Shown here one piece after another: positions 35,187-44,671 of a stretch of DNA of 64,000 nucleotides. The position numbers and the translations under genes were made by a program. The stretch is taken from contig NZ_JAIQZC010000005.1 of the NCBI RefSeq assembly GCF_020164535.1, forward strand, positions 1 through 64,000, given 5' to 3'. Each line of letters starts with the position of its first letter. Position 1 is the first letter of the stretch. The notes under the pieces are model-generated. The model was given only the letters and a program-made list of their open reading frames with translations. It had not been told where the DNA came from and made no database searches. Source of the stretch: Psychroflexus montanilacus. Its GTDB lineage: Bacteria > Bacteroidota > Bacteroidia > Flavobacteriales > Flavobacteriaceae.

Positions 35187-36158
35187 CTATCTACGATCTA
35201 TAGTTTCATTGTTCGTGTCAAAATTGAAGGACCCAAACCCTTGGGAATTAAACCGGATTGTCCTTTCAGAGTCTGTATTATTTAAAGTAATGTTATTAAA
35301 GACAACGGTTATTCTAAACTTTCTGGAAATTGTGTTAGGTATGAAAAAATCAACAACTAAAGAGTCTCTAGAATTAGGGTCTAGATAATTTGGAACTCCT
35401 TCTTCGTTTTGACTATTTTCTGGATTCAGAGTCGGATTTTCTGTATCATCATCGAACGCATTTAAATCTTCATATCTTGTAATGACTCCGTCTCCATCAT
35501 CATCGTCATCAAGATAATTTGGAATACCGTCTCCATCTGTATCAATCACATCATTTTCATCAGGTATTCTGTTGAATTCAGCACTTTCAGTCCTTTCAGT
35601 ATTTGTAAGTACATTGTCATTATCATCATCTATATCCAAGAAATTAGGAATACCGTCTCCATCGGTATCCAATTCAAATACACTTTCGCCTGGTCGCCGC
35701 TCATCAATATCTAGGACACCGTCACCATCTGTATCTACATTTGGACCTGTTTCTCTTGTGATGGTAAATACTACAGAGCCTCCAGTAGTACTCACAAATT
35801 CTTCCAGCACTCTGGGTTGACTTGGGGGAATCTGCTGGCAGAAATAGTCGTCACTATTTACATTGGCATCCAGCCTCCGGTAATTTATTCTATTTGTACT
35901 ATTGATAGGGATAGAAAATTCCTCTGGTTGAATAACATTATCTATTTTTTCCATAATGCTTTCCTCAAAGGTAAATGAGATGGCTTCATTTGATTCTGTT
36001 ATAATATGTAGTACTCTCCGTTCTGAATTTTGAAATTGAAACTCACATAAAGTCAATTCAGAATCTAGGTCAAAGTTGAAGTCACTTACAATAATATCTC
36101 CATCGTCGCAACTCGATAAAATTAAGGCAGTAGCCAGTAGTAATAAATATCTTTTCAT
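35187..36158 (-). CDS. Lipoprotein with thrombospondin type 3-like calcium repeats
   Basis: The start at 36158 gives a 323-residue lipoprotein with signal MKRYLLLLATALILSSC; the in-frame ATG at 36203 adds 15 residues before it and is unlikely. Central residues hold acidic repeats: DTDGDGVLDIDE, DTDGDGIPNFLDIDDDND and DTDGDGIPNYLDDDDDGD. These are calcium-binding patterns of thrombospondin type 3. The N- and C-terminal parts are beta-rich and unassigned. It is likely surface-exposed or periplasmic. Function unknown. Confidence 0.82.
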   Translation of the reverse strand: MKRYLLLLATALILSSCDDGDIIVSDFNFDLDSELTLCEFQFQNSERRVLHIITESNEAISFTFEESIMEKIDNVIQPEEFSIPINSTNRINYRRLDANVNSDDYFCQQIPPSQPRVLEEFVSTTGGSVVFTITRETGPNVDTDGDGVLDIDERRPGESVFELDTDGDGIPNFLDIDDDNDNVLTNTERTESAEFNRIPDENDVIDTDGDGIPNYLDDDDDGDGVITRYEDLNAFDDDTENPTLNPENSQNEEGVPNYLDPNSRDSLVVDFFIPNTISRKFRITVVFNNITLNNTDSERTIRFNSQGFGSFNFDTNNETIDRR

Positions 36159-36215
36159 AATCTTAAATTCGAATTCAAATATAAAACACTTCAGTGATTC
36201 CAATTAAATTTGATT

Positions 36216-36223
36216 TATTTTTG
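36216..36223 (+). promoter_or_regulatory. Candidate -7 element upstream of the cysteine desulfurase
   Basis: TATTTTTG fits TAnnTTTG and lies 17 nt before the start codon at 36241. No matching -33 element was found at 19-23 nt. Confidence 0.4.
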
Positions 36224-36240
36224 TAGAATAATTTTATACA

Positions 36241-37395
36241 ATGGATACAGTTTACTTAGATAACGCAGCAACCACTCAAATAGATGATCAGGTGATATCT
36301 GTTATGCATGAAAGTATGAGATCCAATTTCGGTAATCCATCCTCAACTCATGCCTTTGGCAGAAAGGCTAAAGCTGCGGTAGAAACTGCAAGGAAATCTA
36401 TCGCCTCTCTTTTAAACGTTCAATCTGCTAGTATAGTATTTACCTCTGGAGGCACAGAAGCCGATAATATGGCTATTTCCTGTGCGGTCAGGGACCTTGG
36501 AGTCACTAGAATTATTTCTTCAAAAATTGAACATCACGCAGTTTTAAATTGTGTGGAGTTTATGAATGCTGAACATAAAGTAGACCTTCAATTTGTGAAT
36601 TTGGATAAAGAGGGTTCAGTGGATTTGGCTCACCTGGAGCATCTTCTGAAGGATAGTACTTCCAAAACACTTGTATCTTTGATGCATATCAATAATGAAA
36701 TAGGAAATATTTTAGATATAAAAAAAGTGGGCGAGTTATGTCATGAACATAACGCCTACTTTCACAGTGATACCGTACAGTCGGTTGGTCATTACGAAAT
36801 GAATCTTGCAGAACTTCCTGTAGATTTCATCGCCGTAAGTGCTCATAAATTTCACGGCCCTAAAGGTGTTGGTTTTCTTTATGTTAAAAGTAGAAATCAC
36901 TTAAAACCTCTCATTCACGGAGGTTCACAGGAACGTGAGCTAAGGGCTGGGACTGAAAGTGTGCATAATATTGTAGGCCTCCAAAAGGCAATGGAACTGG
37001 CCTATCAGCATCTTAATGATGACTCTGAATATATTAAGTCTTTAAAAAGGCATTTTATCCAAACGTTGAAAAGTGAAATTCCTGAGGTTAGGTTCAATGG
37101 CCTTTCTGGTGATTTGGAGAAAAGCACTTACACGCTGGTGAATGTGAGCATTCCACTCTCAGCTTCAGAATCTGATATGATGTTATTTCAATTAGACTTA
37201 AAGGGCATCGCCTGTTCCAAAGGAAGCGCCTGTCAGAGTGGGTCTCAGTTGGGTTCTTTTGTCTTGAATGAAGTTTACGGTGAAGATTTGGATTATCCAG
37301 GTATTCGGTTTTCGTTTTCTAAATTTACTACCAGGGAAGAATTAAATTATGTCATTGCCACATTAAAAACTTTAGCAATTTCAAAAGCGAGCTGA
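36241..37395 (+). CDS. Cysteine desulfurase, NifS/IscS type
   Basis: The 384-residue PLP enzyme has YLDNAATTQ near the N terminus, the PLP lysine Lys203 in SAHKFHGPKG and the catalytic-loop GSACQSGS with Cys331. The loop is of the IscS/NifS (class I) kind. It removes sulfur from cysteine for Fe-S clusters or thiolated tRNA. No iscU or sufU gene is adjacent, so it may be a general sulfur donor rather than part of a cluster-assembly operon. Its 3' end overlaps the convergent TonB receptor gene by 15 bases. Confidence 0.92.
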   Translation: MDTVYLDNAATTQIDDQVISVMHESMRSNFGNPSSTHAFGRKAKAAVETARKSIASLLNVQSASIVFTSGGTEADNMAISCAVRDLGVTRIISSKIEHHAVLNCVEFMNAEHKVDLQFVNLDKEGSVDLAHLEHLLKDSTSKTLVSLMHINNEIGNILDIKKVGELCHEHNAYFHSDTVQSVGHYEMNLAELPVDFIAVSAHKFHGPKGVGFLYVKSRNHLKPLIHGGSQERELRAGTESVHNIVGLQKAMELAYQHLNDDSEYIKSLKRHFIQTLKSEIPEVRFNGLSGDLEKSTYTLVNVSIPLSASESDMMLFQLDLKGIACSKGSACQSGSQLGSFVLNEVYGEDLDYPGIRFSFSKFTTREELNYVIATLKTLAISKAS

Positions 37396-39837
37396 AAGCT
37401 TGAGATTGAAAACCCTTGGACTTAAGAAATTAGGGATTGCAAATTGATTTCTAGAGGAAGCATCCCTCACAAAAGTATTGGTGATGGAGTTTAATCTATC
37501 AAACATATTGAAGACTTCAAAGCCAACATCCACATTTTCAAAAATATTCAACCAATGATTCTTTCTGAAGTTGTCATTGGGTTCTTTTAAAGCATAGAAA
37601 AAGCCAACATCTACTCTTTGGTAATCCGGAAGTCTATTTTGAAAATCATAAGGATCCTCAAACTGAGGAGAGCCTCCTGGTAAGCCTGTGTTATAAACTA
37701 AGTTGAGGTATAATTTCAATTTTGGAATGTTGGGCACGTAATCTTGAAATAGTGCTGCAAATTTGAGTCGCTGATCGGTGGGTCTGGAGATGTATTCCCT
37801 TCCACCTTGTCGTTCTTCTGTTTTCAAATAGCCAAAGCTAAACCAGCTTTCAGTGCCAGGGACAAACTCACCATTGAGCCTCATATCAAGCCCGTAAGCA
37901 TAAGCTTCAGCATCATTCCTGGCTCGATAGCGGATTCTTACATTTTCAATCGTATACGGGTTGACATCATTTAATTTTTTATAATAAGCTTCAGAAACCA
38001 ATTTGAAAGGCCTGTTCCACAGCTTAAAGCTATAGTCATTTCCTGCAACTATGTGGATAGATTCCTGGGCTTTAACCGTTGGAATCACTGTTCCCGTGGA
38101 GTCTCTCAGTTCTCTGTAAAACGGTGGCTGGTGATAAAATCCGCCGGAAAGCCTAAATAACATGTCTTTATCCCAATCTGGTTTGAGGGAAATTTGTGCT
38201 CTTGGACTCCATACCTGCTGAGTCTTAGACTCAATATCCTGACCAGAAACTCTCCAGGCTTGTGACCTTACTCCGGCATTCATCCACAATTTGGAATTAC
38301 CAAGATTCGTTCTGTAACTCCATTGAAGAAAAGCGGTGAGCCTATCAATTTTGGTTGAATTTAAAGCTCTTATACTTATAAAAGGCTCAATAGGGGCGTC
38401 AAAAGGATTGTAAGGCTGGTCGTTTGCAAAATCGGGTAGTGGAGGCCGAATGCTAAACCCAGCTGAATCAATGACTTCATATTCTTGTAAGCGATCTCTT
38501 ATATCCTCATGAGAATATCTTGCTCCATATTCAATAAGGTGTTCGTCTATTTGGTGACTTGCTAAGTGCTGTACATTAAAAATTAATGCATCCAGATTAT
38601 TCCTGGCATGAGTAAATTGCGAACCAGCACCTTCAGTAAATTCGACTTCACCAAGATTCCCGTCGCCAAAATCTGTACTAACACTTCCAAGTCTATAATT
38701 GGCTAGAATATCAAAATGTTCTTGCTCTTTGGTGTGATATGCTGAAGCAATGAGTTTTCCTGTATAGTTTTCATTTGGTTTATAAGTTGCCTTGAAAGCC
38801 CCAAAATAAGTTTCATAAATATCTTCTTCTTCACCTTCGTAAAACACGAGTAAAGCCTGAGGATCGTCTATCGTACCAAAATTGGTTTGTCTTGTAAAAG
38901 GTTCGTAGTTGTAGGTGTTCACAGCTATATTACCTAAAAAACTTAATTCAAATTTAGGGCTGAATTGATAAGTTAGAAAGGTTTGAACATCTGCAAACCT
39001 GGGTCTGAAATTGGCTTCTACCTGCTTAGCATTTACAAAAAGAGAGTTGTCCCTGTACCTCAAGCCTACGATAGCAGAAAGTTTTTTGTCTTTTGAGACT
39101 CCCTCCACTGAAGCACTTCCACCAAGAAAACTGGCTTCAAAACTTCCTCCAAAACTGACGGGCCTTCTGTATTCTATATCCAAAACTGAAGACATCTTAT
39201 CTCCATACCTGGCTTTAAAACCTCCAGCAGAAAACTCTACATTTCTTACCAAATCCGTATTGACAAAACTTAAGCCTTCCTGTTGACCACTTCTTATTAA
39301 AAAAGGTCTGTAGATTTCAATATCATTGACATAGACCAGATTTTCATCAAAGTTCCCGCCTCTTACAGAATACTGCGTGCTCAACTCGTTGTTGGAATTC
39401 ACTCCTGGAAGAGTTTTCAATAGGTTTTCTACACCGGCATTGGCACCTGGTATTTTCCTTATGGTTTCTGGGTTGAGCGTTGTAACCCCTTCAACTCTCG
39501 CTCTGCCTTCATTTTGCAAAATAACTTCGCCGATTTGCTCAACATTGGTTTTCAAGACAAAATTGAGTTCTTCTACCTGATTGGTTTTTAGGTTCAACTT
39601 TAAAGTAATAGGCTGAAATCCTACATATGAAATTTTGAGTTGTTCTGTTTGATTGGCTCGGATTTTAAGCTTATAAAATCCATTAGCATTGGAAACCGTT
39701 CCGCCATCAGATGAGCTGATGTTTGCAAAAGGAACGGTATTGTTGTTTTCGTCGAAGATGATTCCCTGTACAGTTGCAGTTTGCGAAAAAACAGCATTTG
39801 TAAAGGTCAAACATAGAAGTATGTAAACGTATTTCAA
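37381..39837 (-). CDS. TonB-dependent receptor with carboxypeptidase-like regulatory domain
   Basis: The 818-residue outer-membrane protein has a signal peptide (ending VFSQ) and an N-terminal CarboxypepD_reg-like beta sandwich (TVQGIIFDENNNTVPFANIS). The plug domain follows (IPGANAGVENLLKTLPGV, SVRGGNFDENLVYVNDIEIY), then a 22-strand-type barrel with an aromatic C-terminal Phe. It imports an unidentified ligand by TonB energy. No SusD partner is encoded next to it, so it does not look like a SusCD system. It is 11 nt downstream of an M23 peptidase gene. Confidence 0.92.
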   Translation of the reverse strand: MKYVYILLCLTFTNAVFSQTATVQGIIFDENNNTVPFANISSSDGGTVSNANGFYKLKIRANQTEQLKISYVGFQPITLKLNLKTNQVEELNFVLKTNVEQIGEVILQNEGRARVEGVTTLNPETIRKIPGANAGVENLLKTLPGVNSNNELSTQYSVRGGNFDENLVYVNDIEIYRPFLIRSGQQEGLSFVNTDLVRNVEFSAGGFKARYGDKMSSVLDIEYRRPVSFGGSFEASFLGGSASVEGVSKDKKLSAIVGLRYRDNSLFVNAKQVEANFRPRFADVQTFLTYQFSPKFELSFLGNIAVNTYNYEPFTRQTNFGTIDDPQALLVFYEGEEEDIYETYFGAFKATYKPNENYTGKLIASAYHTKEQEHFDILANYRLGSVSTDFGDGNLGEVEFTEGAGSQFTHARNNLDALIFNVQHLASHQIDEHLIEYGARYSHEDIRDRLQEYEVIDSAGFSIRPPLPDFANDQPYNPFDAPIEPFISIRALNSTKIDRLTAFLQWSYRTNLGNSKLWMNAGVRSQAWRVSGQDIESKTQQVWSPRAQISLKPDWDKDMLFRLSGGFYHQPPFYRELRDSTGTVIPTVKAQESIHIVAGNDYSFKLWNRPFKLVSEAYYKKLNDVNPYTIENVRIRYRARNDAEAYAYGLDMRLNGEFVPGTESWFSFGYLKTEERQGGREYISRPTDQRLKFAALFQDYVPNIPKLKLYLNLVYNTGLPGGSPQFEDPYDFQNRLPDYQRVDVGFFYALKEPNDNFRKNHWLNIFENVDVGFEVFNMFDRLNSITNTFVRDASSRNQFAIPNFLSPRVFNLKLSARF

Positions 39838-39848
39838 GCTTTATGGAA

Positions 39849-41549
39849 TTAGTTTTTTCTGAAAAACTCTGCCTCAAATATAGCAGTATTTCCCACTTTA
39901 TCAGTAACAACGACTTTTAATTCATTTTTAGTATCCGATATTTTTCCATCGTTGAAGTCATGAGTAAGCGTTTTGGTTTTGTAATCGTATTCCATCAAGA
40001 TAAACTCTCCATTTACTGTAGCTCTGTAACTCTCGATTCCAGTTTCAGCATCCTCAATTTCAAGTTCCAGAAATCTGAAATTAGAGATCCATTGTTTGTC
40101 TTTAAAATTTTTAGGCTTTATACTCGGTGGGGTCTTATCTTCAAATAATTTATATGTACCAAACTGATTGGTCTTGGTGGTGAGCCTGTTTTTCTTTCTG
40201 TAAGTGTTTACATAATACTTGCTTCCCCAGGAAGTTACTTGAGCAATATACAGTTTTGCTTGGTCTTCTAATGCAAATTGACTTACATCAAAGCCTAAAG
40301 TAATCGATTTGTGCAATGGGGTTGTGAATTTGTGTAAATCTACACTTAAGCCTTCAATATTGATATCGAGATAGGTATCTTCATAAAGGGCATTCTTAGG
40401 AATATAAATATCAACTTTTCCTTCTTCAAAAACACTAGCCGCATTAGCTTTGGCAAAATATTCGGTTTCAATAATTTTTTTAGCAGGTAAATCTTCTTTA
40501 AAATCCGTTTTTATGGGAATAGATATACTTTGAGTGTTGCCTTTAAAATCTGATACCAAAATTTCAAAATTTTGATCCAAATTATCTTTTTGTATACCAA
40601 CCATACCCTTATCGTATACATCTTTATAAACGCTCAACGGATTATTTGATTCTACAAAAAGCTTATGAATTCTCCTCCTATTTTTATTGTAATATTCGAA
40701 GTCAATGAGACGGTTGATGTATCGAGTTTCATAAAATGAAAATTTATCAAAGGTATTCTCAAATACAGGTTTACCGTTGAGGAGTGTTTTTACAGAATAA
40801 ACTCCGTTTTTATTGTAAGCCAGATCCAATATATCGTAAGCATCTATTCCAAAGCCTATGGTTCCAAAGGCATTGATAGGGTCAGTTTTGTAGGTGCCAT
40901 CACTTCGTTGAACTAGTTTTAATTGAACGCGATCCCTACTTCCATTAATATGTGATTCTGAGCCAAGGGGGTAGGCATGTAAAGCAAAAATCTGTGGTTT
41001 TTTTGAATCTTTTACTTCTTCAAAACCAAACAAAAAAGGATTCATAGGTTTTGAATTGAAGTCCCTAATTTCAAAATGTAAATGAGGTCCTCCACTAGAA
41101 CCAGAGTTGCCACTGTATCCTATGATTTCTCCCTGCTCAATTTTTAATTCTGAAGCCGAAGGAAAAAGCTCAATTTCATAAGATTCCTTTTTATACTGAG
41201 TTGATTTAACTAGTTCTTGAATTTTTGGGGCATAATTATCCAGATGTGCATATACAGTTTGATACCCATTTGGATGATAAATGTATAAAGCTTTTCCATA
41301 TCCACCATGCTGAACTTTAATTCTCCCTACATAGCCTTCAGCAGAAGCTTTGACGGGTAACCCAGTTACACCTTTAGTTTTTATATCGATTCCTGCATGA
41401 AAATGATTTGACCTTAATTCTCCAAATGTACCAGACAACAAGAGTGGAATGTCAAGAGGCTTTTTAAAATAATCCTGAGGGATATCTTCTTGCGCCTGAA
41501 TAAATTGTGTGCATAAAGCAAGAATGGATATGAGAAATTGAAGACGCAT
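39849..41549 (-). CDS. Secreted M23 family metallopeptidase
   Basis: The 566-residue protein has a signal peptide (MRLQFLISILALCTQFIQA). An N-terminal LytM/M23 domain covers about residues 35-165, with HAGID (His51, Asp55) and HLHFE (156-160), the zinc ligands. The remaining 400 residues are beta-rich with Ig-like features and no recognised family. M23 enzymes cut peptidoglycan cross-links or glycyl bonds, so an envelope role is likely. It starts 22 nt after the TrmH-family gene and is followed by the TonB receptor gene. Confidence 0.9.
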   Translation of the reverse strand: MRLQFLISILALCTQFIQAQEDIPQDYFKKPLDIPLLLSGTFGELRSNHFHAGIDIKTKGVTGLPVKASAEGYVGRIKVQHGGYGKALYIYHPNGYQTVYAHLDNYAPKIQELVKSTQYKKESYEIELFPSASELKIEQGEIIGYSGNSGSSGGPHLHFEIRDFNSKPMNPFLFGFEEVKDSKKPQIFALHAYPLGSESHINGSRDRVQLKLVQRSDGTYKTDPINAFGTIGFGIDAYDILDLAYNKNGVYSVKTLLNGKPVFENTFDKFSFYETRYINRLIDFEYYNKNRRRIHKLFVESNNPLSVYKDVYDKGMVGIQKDNLDQNFEILVSDFKGNTQSISIPIKTDFKEDLPAKKIIETEYFAKANAASVFEEGKVDIYIPKNALYEDTYLDINIEGLSVDLHKFTTPLHKSITLGFDVSQFALEDQAKLYIAQVTSWGSKYYVNTYRKKNRLTTKTNQFGTYKLFEDKTPPSIKPKNFKDKQWISNFRFLELEIEDAETGIESYRATVNGEFILMEYDYKTKTLTHDFNDGKISDTKNELKVVVTDKVGNTAIFEAEFFRKN

Positions 41550-41571
41550 GCAGGCTTATATTTTTAAAAAA

Positions 41572-42369
41572 TTATAGTTTGGAATTTAAACGTTGTCGCT
41601 TAGCCTCAAAAATAAGGATTGCTGCAGAAACTGAGACATTTAAAGAGTCAACTTTTCCTTCCATCGGTATTTTTATGATTTTTGAAGCCTGAGATATCCA
41701 GCTTTCAGAGAGACCTTCATGTTCAGTTCCTACAACTATAGCAGAAGGTTTAGAAAAGTCTTCTTTCAGATATGAGGTCGACTCTTGAAGTGCAGCGGCA
41801 AAAATTTGAATATTATGCTTTTTTAGAAAATCAATTATTTCTGAAGTTGATCCCGTTGCAATTGAATTGGTAAAGATTGTCCCGACGCTGGAACGGATAA
41901 TGTTTGGGTTATAGAGATCTGTTTTAGGGTTGGCGATAATAACAGCGTCCAGATTTGCAGCATCACAAGTTCTTAACAAAGCACCAATATTTCCAGGTTT
42001 TTCTGGAGCTTCTGCAACCAAAATAAGTGGGGTGTTGGTTTTAAACTTTAGATCTTTCAAAGACGAATTTCGACTTTCTGCAATGGCTATGACACCACCA
42101 GTGGTGCTTCTGTAAGCTAACTTTTCAAATATTTCTTTAGAAATCTCTATAATTTCATATTCGGAATTTTCTAAAACAACCTCATTTTCATAAAGGTCTG
42201 GGCATATTAAAATCTGCTTTAGTATATACTTTGCTTCAATGGCGTAACTCAATTCCTGAACGCCTTCAATGACAAACTCATTGTAGCTGTTTCTATGTTT
42301 TGATTTCTTCTGAAGCAAAAGCAAATGCTTGATGAGCGGATTACTAAGGCTTGAAATATGTTTCCTCAT
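41572..42369 (-). CDS. TrmH/SpoU family RNA 2'-O-methyltransferase
   Basis: The 265-residue protein has the SPOUT pattern: the N-terminal RNA-binding substrate domain, then EAPEKPGNIGALLRTCDAANLD, VVGTEHEGLSESWI, and the knot-forming IPMEGKVDSLNVSVSAAILIFE. It methylates a ribose 2'-OH in rRNA or tRNA; the target is not clear (relatives include RlmB and TsnR types). It is the first gene of a three-gene minus-strand run ending with the TonB receptor. Confidence 0.92.
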   Translation of the reverse strand: MRKHISSLSNPLIKHLLLLQKKSKHRNSYNEFVIEGVQELSYAIEAKYILKQILICPDLYENEVVLENSEYEIIEISKEIFEKLAYRSTTGGVIAIAESRNSSLKDLKFKTNTPLILVAEAPEKPGNIGALLRTCDAANLDAVIIANPKTDLYNPNIIRSSVGTIFTNSIATGSTSEIIDFLKKHNIQIFAAALQESTSYLKEDFSKPSAIVVGTEHEGLSESWISQASKIIKIPMEGKVDSLNVSVSAAILIFEAKRQRLNSKL

Positions 42370-42380
42370 AATGATGAACT

Positions 42381-42414
42381 AAAAAAGCTTCTGAAATTTG
42401 ACTTTCAGAAGCTT
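42381..42414 (-). terminator. Terminator downstream of lpd
   Basis: A 12-bp stem (AAGCTTCTGAAA at 42385-42396 with TTTCAGAAGCTT at 42403-42414) closes a 6-nt loop. The six A residues at 42381-42386 form the U-tract on the minus strand. It separates lpd from the TrmH-family gene. Confidence 0.8.
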
Positions 42415-42437
42415 CAAATGTAATTAAATCTTAAGTA

Positions 42438-43829
42438 CTAGAGGTGGATTACTTCACCGTATGCATCTGCAGTTGCTTCCATAACAGCTTCACTCATGGT
42501 AGGGTGTGGATGGACTGTTTTTAAGACTTCATGACCTGTAGTTTCTAGTTTTCTACCTAGAACTGCTTCAGCAATCATGTCTGTAACACCAGCACCAATC
42601 ATATGGCAACCTAACCATTCACCGTATTTGGCATCAAAAATTACTTTTACAAAGCCGTCTTTTGCACCAGAGGCACTTGCTTTTCCTGAAGCAGAGAACG
42701 GGAACTTACCAACTTTGATATCGTATCCAGCTTCTTTGGCTTGCTTTTCTGTCATTCCAACACTCGCGATTTCAGGGTTTGAATATGTACAACCTGGAAT
42801 ATTACTGTAGTCCAGAGCCTCTACTTTTTCTCCTTTGATTTTTTCAACACAAAGAATACCTTCAGCCGATGCTACGTGAGCTAGTGCAGGACCAGGGGTA
42901 ACATCACCTATGGCATAGTAACCAGGAACATTGGTCTGATAAAAATCATTTACAGTGATTTTATCTTTGTCGGTTTTGATGCCAACCTCTTCAAGTCCAA
43001 TGTTTTCGATGTGAGTTTTGATACCAACAGCAGACAGTACGATATCAGCCTCAATTACTTCTTCTCCTTTTTTGGTTTTAACCGTAGCTTTTACTTTTTT
43101 GCCAGAAGTATCTACACTTTCAACAGAAGAATTGGTCATCACCTTTATGCCTTTCTTCTTATATATTCTCTCAAATTGTTTTGACACTTCCTCATCTTCT
43201 AGTGGAACAATGTTTGGCTGAAATTCTACCAAAGTAACTTTAGTTCCCATGTCGTTATAAAAACTGGCAAACTCAGAACCGATAGCTCCAGATCCTACAA
43301 CGATCATAGATTCTGGTTGCTTGTCTAGTGTCATTGCTTTTCTGTAACCAATAACTTTTTTACCATCTTGTGGTAAATTTGGAAGTTCTCTGGAATGGGC
43401 TCCAGTGGCAATGATGATATGGTCTGCTTCATAATCAGTCGTTTTTCCTTTATCATCTTTCACGGAAACTTTCTTACCTTTTTTAAGTGTTCCATGTCCC
43501 ATAATGACGTCAATTTTATTCTTTTTCATCAGGAACTGAACACCCTTACTCATGCCTTCAGCAATACTTCTACTACGTTTGACAACTTTTGTAAAATCTT
43601 TATCTGGATTTTTTACACTCAAACCATAATCTTCAGCATGATTTAAATATTCAAAAACTTGTGCACTTTTTAATAAAGCTTTGGTTGGGATACACCCCCA
43701 ATTCAAACATACTCCACCTAAACTTTCTTTCTCAATTACGGCTGTTTTGAAACCGAGTTGAGAAGCTCTTATGGCAGCAACATATCCTCCAGGTCCACTC
43801 CCTAAAACTATAATATCGTATTTACTCAT
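42438..43829 (-). CDS. lpd: Dihydrolipoyl dehydrogenase
   Basis: The 463-residue flavoenzyme has FAD-binding IIVLGSGPGGYVAAIRA, the redox disulfide GGVCLNWGCIPTK (Cys41, Cys46), the NAD-binding VVGSGAIGSEFASFY and the C-terminal HPHPTMSEAVMEA with the catalytic His. It regenerates lipoamide for pyruvate, 2-oxoglutarate or glycine cleavage complexes. No E1 or E2 gene is adjacent here, so it may serve several complexes. Confidence 0.96.
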   Translation of the reverse strand: MSKYDIIVLGSGPGGYVAAIRASQLGFKTAVIEKESLGGVCLNWGCIPTKALLKSAQVFEYLNHAEDYGLSVKNPDKDFTKVVKRSRSIAEGMSKGVQFLMKKNKIDVIMGHGTLKKGKKVSVKDDKGKTTDYEADHIIIATGAHSRELPNLPQDGKKVIGYRKAMTLDKQPESMIVVGSGAIGSEFASFYNDMGTKVTLVEFQPNIVPLEDEEVSKQFERIYKKKGIKVMTNSSVESVDTSGKKVKATVKTKKGEEVIEADIVLSAVGIKTHIENIGLEEVGIKTDKDKITVNDFYQTNVPGYYAIGDVTPGPALAHVASAEGILCVEKIKGEKVEALDYSNIPGCTYSNPEIASVGMTEKQAKEAGYDIKVGKFPFSASGKASASGAKDGFVKVIFDAKYGEWLGCHMIGAGVTDMIAEAVLGRKLETTGHEVLKTVHPHPTMSEAVMEATADAYGEVIHL

Positions 43830-43909
43830 AACATTTTGTTTGCTAAGATTTTTAAAAGCGCTAAATTAAGAATAATCCACAAATTCTGCACTTAAAACGC
43901 TTGTCTTAT

Positions 43910-44575
43910 TTAAAGGACTAAAGCCAGCACAATCCCTAAAACGATAATACCAAACTTATAGATATTAAATTTATGATCTTTTGAAGATTCAAATAAAATG
44001 GTTGTAGAGACATGCAGGAAGATACCAATGACTATGGCATCTAAGTAAATAGCAATCCCGTCTAGCAAATCAGTATTGGCCTGAACAAAACTGCCCAGAG
44101 GAGTCATGAGTCCAAAGACTAGAAGGAAAAAGATAATTTTAAATTTTGATAAACTGGTATTGAATAGGAATGAGGCAATAATGATGGCGATTGGTACCTT
44201 GTGCACAATAACCGCATAGAGTAAATGATCATTGCCATGTATGGGTATTCCTTCCAGAAATGCATGAATACAGAGACTTATAAATAAAACGAAAGGGAAG
44301 TCTTTTTTTTCTTTTGAAAGATGAAAGTGTCCATGTTCTGCGCCACCAGATAGATACTCTAAAATAATCTGAAGCAAAATCCCTCCCAAAATATAAATAC
44401 CAATCGATTTTTCTCCACTAGTATATATATCCGGAAGAAATTCTAGGACGGTTACCGAAAGTAAAAATGATCCACTAAAAGCTAGTAGAAGATTGATTGT
44501 AACCGATTTTTGATATACAAAGTATGAGATCCCAAACCCGAGAAGTACTGCAACAATTGGCAATAGTATGTTCAT
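43910..44575 (-). CDS. ZIP family metal transporter
   Basis: The 221-residue protein has eight hydrophobic segments. Transmembrane helix IV contains HAFLEGIPIHGND and helix V HKVPIAIIIASFLF, the histidine-bearing metal path of ZIP carriers. A short His-rich loop (AEHGHFHLSKE) lies between helices III and IV. It likely moves zinc or another divalent metal into the cytoplasm. It is monocistronic, divergent from the THUMP methyltransferase gene. Confidence 0.88.
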   Translation of the reverse strand: MNILLPIVAVLLGFGISYFVYQKSVTINLLLAFSGSFLLSVTVLEFLPDIYTSGEKSIGIYILGGILLQIILEYLSGGAEHGHFHLSKEKKDFPFVLFISLCIHAFLEGIPIHGNDHLLYAVIVHKVPIAIIIASFLFNTSLSKFKIIFFLLVFGLMTPLGSFVQANTDLLDGIAIYLDAIVIGIFLHVSTTILFESSKDHKFNIYKFGIIVLGIVLALVL

Positions 44576-44643
44576 AAAAATGATTTAATTCAATTTTGAA
44601 GGCCTAAAATCTTGTTTCAAAAATTTAGGGTGCAAAATTAGTG

Positions 44644-44651
44644 TATTTTTG
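44644..44651 (+). promoter_or_regulatory. Candidate -7 element upstream of the THUMP methyltransferase
   Basis: TATTTTTG matches TAnnTTTG and lies 20 nt before the start at 44672. A TTG ends 29 nt upstream of it. Confidence 0.45.
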
Positions 44652-44671
44652 CACTCCAAAATATCTTCTTT

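Noticed and set aside
35500-35750. CRISPR-like repeated pattern in the lipoprotein gene
   Set aside because: The repeats are coding DTDGDG-type calcium motifs with irregular spacing and no equal-length spacers.
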